Assembly (NCBI RefSeq): GCF_017639205.1
Contig: NZ_CP071139.1
Location: 1,984,001-2,048,000 of the forward strand
DNA length: 64,000 bases
Origin: Streptomyces nojiriensis
GTDB lineage: Bacteria; Actinomycetota; Actinomycetes; Streptomycetales; Streptomycetaceae
Direction of reading: 5' to 3'
Within the stretch, counting starts at the first letter, position 1. Each line of letters starts with the position of its first letter. The translations under genes were made by a program, and so were the position numbers. A model generated the notes under the pieces. That model ran no database searches and was not told the origin of the DNA. It saw only the letters and a list, made by a program, of their open reading frames with translations. This document shows, piece by piece, positions 61,717-64,000 of the stretch.

Positions 61717-62892
61717 ATGGACCGACTGCTGCGCGCCCCGTTCCAACCAGTGACCTATTCACGCTGGTTGCACCTCTGCGTGCCGCTGCTGCTGCTGGCG
61801 GTATGGATGTTCATCATGCCCTGGTGGCCCTGGGTGCCGCTGCTGCTCGTCCTGCCGTTCGGGCTGCTGCCCTGGGTGCGACTGGCGGAAGGTCTTCAGG
61901 CGCAGTTCCTGCTCACGCCGTACGACCGCGACCCCTCCGACAGCGCCATAAGCCTCGCTCCGTCGGCCCACTGGGGGGACCGCTGGCGAACCGTGCTGTG
62001 GCTGGAGACGCGGATGGTCGTCGCGGTCGGCGCGTTCGGCGCCACGGTCTGGCTGTCGGCGATGGCCGTGGAGCTCGCCGCGATGGCGATCGGGCATCCT
62101 CTGGGTGCGGACCACTTGCTGCCGTTCGTACCCGGGCGCTGGGCCGCCGCGCTGCTCGTGCCCGTGCCGTTGGCCGTACTCATCACCATCGTGGTCCTGC
62201 TCGGCGAGTTGATCACCACGGCCGCCACCCGCCTGCTCGGCCCGTCCGCCGCCGAACGGCTGACCGCGCTGGAGGCACGCACGGAGCAGCTGCTGGAGCG
62301 CACCCGCATCGCGCGGGAACTGCACGACTCCATCGGGCACGCGCTCACCGTGGCCGTCGTGCAGGCGGGGGCGGCGCGCGCGGCGGGTGATCCCGCCTTC
62401 ACCGATCGGGCGCTGTGCGCGATCGAGGAGACGGGCCGGGCCGCGCTGGAGGATCTGGAGCGGGTGCTGGGGGTGCTGCGGGAGTCGGGGCAGCCGCCGT
62501 CGCAGTGGCCGACGCTGGCGGAGGCCGACCGGCTCCTGGAGTCGGCCCGGGCCTCCGGTTCCGTCGTGGACGCGCAACTGACGGGGCCGCTGGAGAAGTT
62601 GCCGGAGCGGGTCACCCGGGAGGGTTACCGGATCCTGCAGGAGGCGCTGACCAACGTACTGCGGCATTGCGGCCCGGTGCCGGTGCGCGTTCGGGTGGAG
62701 ATGACCGCGGGCCGGCTGGACCTGGAGGTGACCAACCCGCTGCCGGAACGCCCCGTGGTCACGCTCGGCGGCGGCAGCGGCCTGCGCGGGATCCGGGAGC
62801 GGGCCGCACTCCTCGGCGGAGAAGCCGAATCCGGGCTGTACGAGGGCGGTTGGAGAGTGCGCGCCCGGCTGCCGCTGGAGCGAATACGCTGA
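61717..62892 (+). CDS. Sensor histidine kinase, NarL-type partner
   Basis: 391 aa, ATG 61717; an in-frame TGA at 61690 fixes the upstream limit, and GGAGG sits only 1 nt before the ATG, so initiation is unusual. Four or so N-terminal membrane spans, HisKA_3 with His203 (ARELHDSIGHALTVAVVQAG), then HATPase with ILQEALTNVLRH and GGSGLRGIRERAALLGG. It probably senses stress at the membrane and phosphorylates the RR encoded 4 nt downstream. Confidence 0.92.
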   Translation: MDRLLRAPFQPVTYSRWLHLCVPLLLLAVWMFIMPWWPWVPLLLVLPFGLLPWVRLAEGLQAQFLLTPYDRDPSDSAISLAPSAHWGDRWRTVLWLETRMVVAVGAFGATVWLSAMAVELAAMAIGHPLGADHLLPFVPGRWAAALLVPVPLAVLITIVVLLGELITTAATRLLGPSAAERLTALEARTEQLLERTRIARELHDSIGHALTVAVVQAGAARAAGDPAFTDRALCAIEETGRAALEDLERVLGVLRESGQPPSQWPTLAEADRLLESARASGSVVDAQLTGPLEKLPERVTREGYRILQEALTNVLRHCGPVPVRVRVEMTAGRLDLEVTNPLPERPVVTLGGGSGLRGIRERAALLGGEAESGLYEGGWRVRARLPLERIR

Positions 62893-62896
62893 CCGG

Positions 62897-63547
62897 ATGC
62901 CGGTTACCGTACTGCTCGTCGACGACGAACCCCTGGTGCGTGCGGGTCTGCGCGCCGTCCTGGATGCCCAGCCCGACATCGAGGTGGTGGGTGAGGCGGC
63001 CGACGGGGCCTCCGTGATCCCGCTGGTCCGGCAGTTGCGGCCGGATGTGGTGGCGATGGACGTGCGGATGCCGCTCCTCGACGGGATCGAGGCGACCCGT
63101 GCGGTGCTGCGCACGGTGGACTCCCCTCCGAAGGTCCTCGTGGTGACCACGTTCGAGAACGACGAGTACGTCTACCAGGCGCTGCGGGCGGGAGCGGACG
63201 GGTTCCTGCTGAAGCGGGCCCGGCCTTCGGAGATCGTGCACGCGGTACGGCTGGTGGCGGAGGGCGAGACGCTGCTCTTCCCGGCGGCCGTGCGGGCCCT
63301 GGCCGCGGAGTACGGGAACCGGCAGGCCCGGGCGGCGCTGCAGCGAGCCGCCCTGACCGAGCGGGAGGAGGCGGTCCTGCGGCTGATGGCGCGGGGGCTC
63401 ACCAACGTGGAGATCGCCGCCGAGCTGATCATCGGCACGGAGACGGTCAAGTCCCACGTCAGCGCGATCCTGGCGAAGCTGGGGGCGCGGGACCGGACGC
63501 AGGCGGTGATCACGGCGTACGAGTCGGGGTTCGTCTCCCCCGCATGA
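62897..63547 (+). CDS. NarL/FixJ-family response regulator
   Basis: 216 aa, ATG 62897. Receiver with Asp9/Asp10, phospho-Asp55 (MDVRMPLLDG) and Lys106 (FLLKRARP). LuxR HTH at ~148-210 (LTEREEAVLRLMARGLTNVEIAAEL, TVKSHVSAILAKLG). Partner of the kinase. Likely targets the divergent exporter through the palindrome between. Confidence 0.93.
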   Translation: MPVTVLLVDDEPLVRAGLRAVLDAQPDIEVVGEAADGASVIPLVRQLRPDVVAMDVRMPLLDGIEATRAVLRTVDSPPKVLVVTTFENDEYVYQALRAGADGFLLKRARPSEIVHAVRLVAEGETLLFPAAVRALAAEYGNRQARAALQRAALTEREEAVLRLMARGLTNVEIAAELIIGTETVKSHVSAILAKLGARDRTQAVITAYESGFVSPA

Positions 63548-63647
63548 GGGAAGGTCTGCTTCCGGCCGATGGGGGGCTGCTTCTCGCCGACGCACCGGGT
63601 GGGCAGTACGATCCGGCTGACAAGCTCGCTACCTGGGAGGACACACG

Positions 63648-64000
63648 TTGGGGCAGCTGACCGGCGGGGACCCCTCTCTGCTCCGGCGGATCAATTCCGC
63701 CGTGGTGCTGCGCGCGCTGCGGACGGCCGGATCGCCTACCCTCACCGACCTCACACGGCTGACCGGGCTCTCCCGGCCGACCGTCGAGGGTGTCGTGGAG
63801 GGGCTGATCGCGACCGGTCTCGTCGTCGAGGCGGACGCGGAGGAGGGCGCGCGACGGCAGGGCCGCCCGGCCAGGCGGTTCCGCTTCCGGACCGAGGCGG
63901 GGCACCTGCTGGGCATCGAGATCGGCTCGCACCGGATCGCGGTGCTGCTGTCCGGGCTGGACGGCCGTGTCATCGGTGCCGGTACCAAGGACGTCGCGGA
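63648..64000 (+). CDS. ROK family transcriptional regulator (C-terminus beyond window)
   Basis: TTG 63648 with GGGAGG 7 nt upstream; 117 codons to the window edge. N-terminal winged HTH (LLRRINSAVVLRALRTAGSP, LTDLTRLTGLSRPTVEGVVEGL) followed by the start of the ROK sugar-kinase-like domain (LLGIEIGSHRIAVLLSGLDGRV). Such repressors sense sugars. Target unknown. Confidence 0.88.
   Translation, partial: MGQLTGGDPSLLRRINSAVVLRALRTAGSPTLTDLTRLTGLSRPTVEGVVEGLIATGLVVEADAEEGARRQGRPARRFRFRTEAGHLLGIEIGSHRIAVLLSGLDGRVIGAGTKDVA

Overview
The window is about 64 kb of very GC-rich DNA (third codon positions almost all G or C) and it reads as a Streptomyces or close relative chromosome. The evidence is the XRE/DUF397 regulator pair with a HATPase anti-sigma-like neighbour, DUF5999, MurT/GatD, LAL-type regulators, GTG/TTG starts, many ATGA/GTGA overlaps, and a dispersed intergenic repeat typical of streptomycetes. 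From memory and unchecked, the block murT-gatD-pfk-plsC-tap-urease-bio-purB resembles the SCO12xx region of S. coelicolor. No tRNA, rRNA, CRISPR array or intact mobile element was found; one transposase fossil is present.

Region by region: 1-6 kb holds secreted and surface genes (beta-helix protein, DM13 protein, small secreted protein) and a large XRE-nSTAND-WD40 protein. 6-15.6 kb is an apparent organosulfur or organic-substrate island: a cupin-type XRE regulator faces an SsuCBA-like ABC importer across a perfect 31-bp dyad. Downstream lie an arylsulfotransferase-fold protein and four different luciferase-like flavin monooxygenases. 15.7-25.3 kb mixes secreted beta-propellers, a LAL regulator, a FnIII lipoprotein behind a DasR-like site, and a STAND ATPase without a DNA-binding domain. 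25.3-29.2 kb has small Streptomyces-type proteins and a divergent acyl-CoA dehydrogenase/TetR pair with two TTAC/GTAA dyads.

29.4-37 kb is housekeeping: peptide deformylase, the MurT/GatD lipid II amidation complex, 6-phosphofructokinase, a CtaG-like copper protein, a PlsC-like acyltransferase and a secreted TAP-like peptidase. 37.3-41.9 kb is a urease operon read leftward (ureA-B-C-F-G-D, no ureE). 44.5-49.2 kb is the biotin locus, with bioF divergent from bioB-bioA-bioD. Between bioD and a GNAT gene lies a 25-unit hexamer array with strong G-quadruplex potential. 50-55 kb has two CNNM/CorC-type membrane proteins, an SGNH hydrolase, purB, and a Mug/TDG glycosylase that appears to start at CTG inside the purB stop.

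55.6-60 kb is more accessory: an XRE-NACHT-HEAT protein (candidate phage-defence NLR), an internally deleted but still in-frame IS5-type transposase remnant, and two orphan genes. 60-63.5 kb is an ABC-2 exporter divergent from a two-component system, with a perfect palindrome between them. The window ends inside a ROK-family regulator.

Best candidates for something undescribed: the ABC/ASST/LLM island with its dyad, the two N-terminally XRE-fused STAND/NACHT proteins, and the hexamer array behind bioD.
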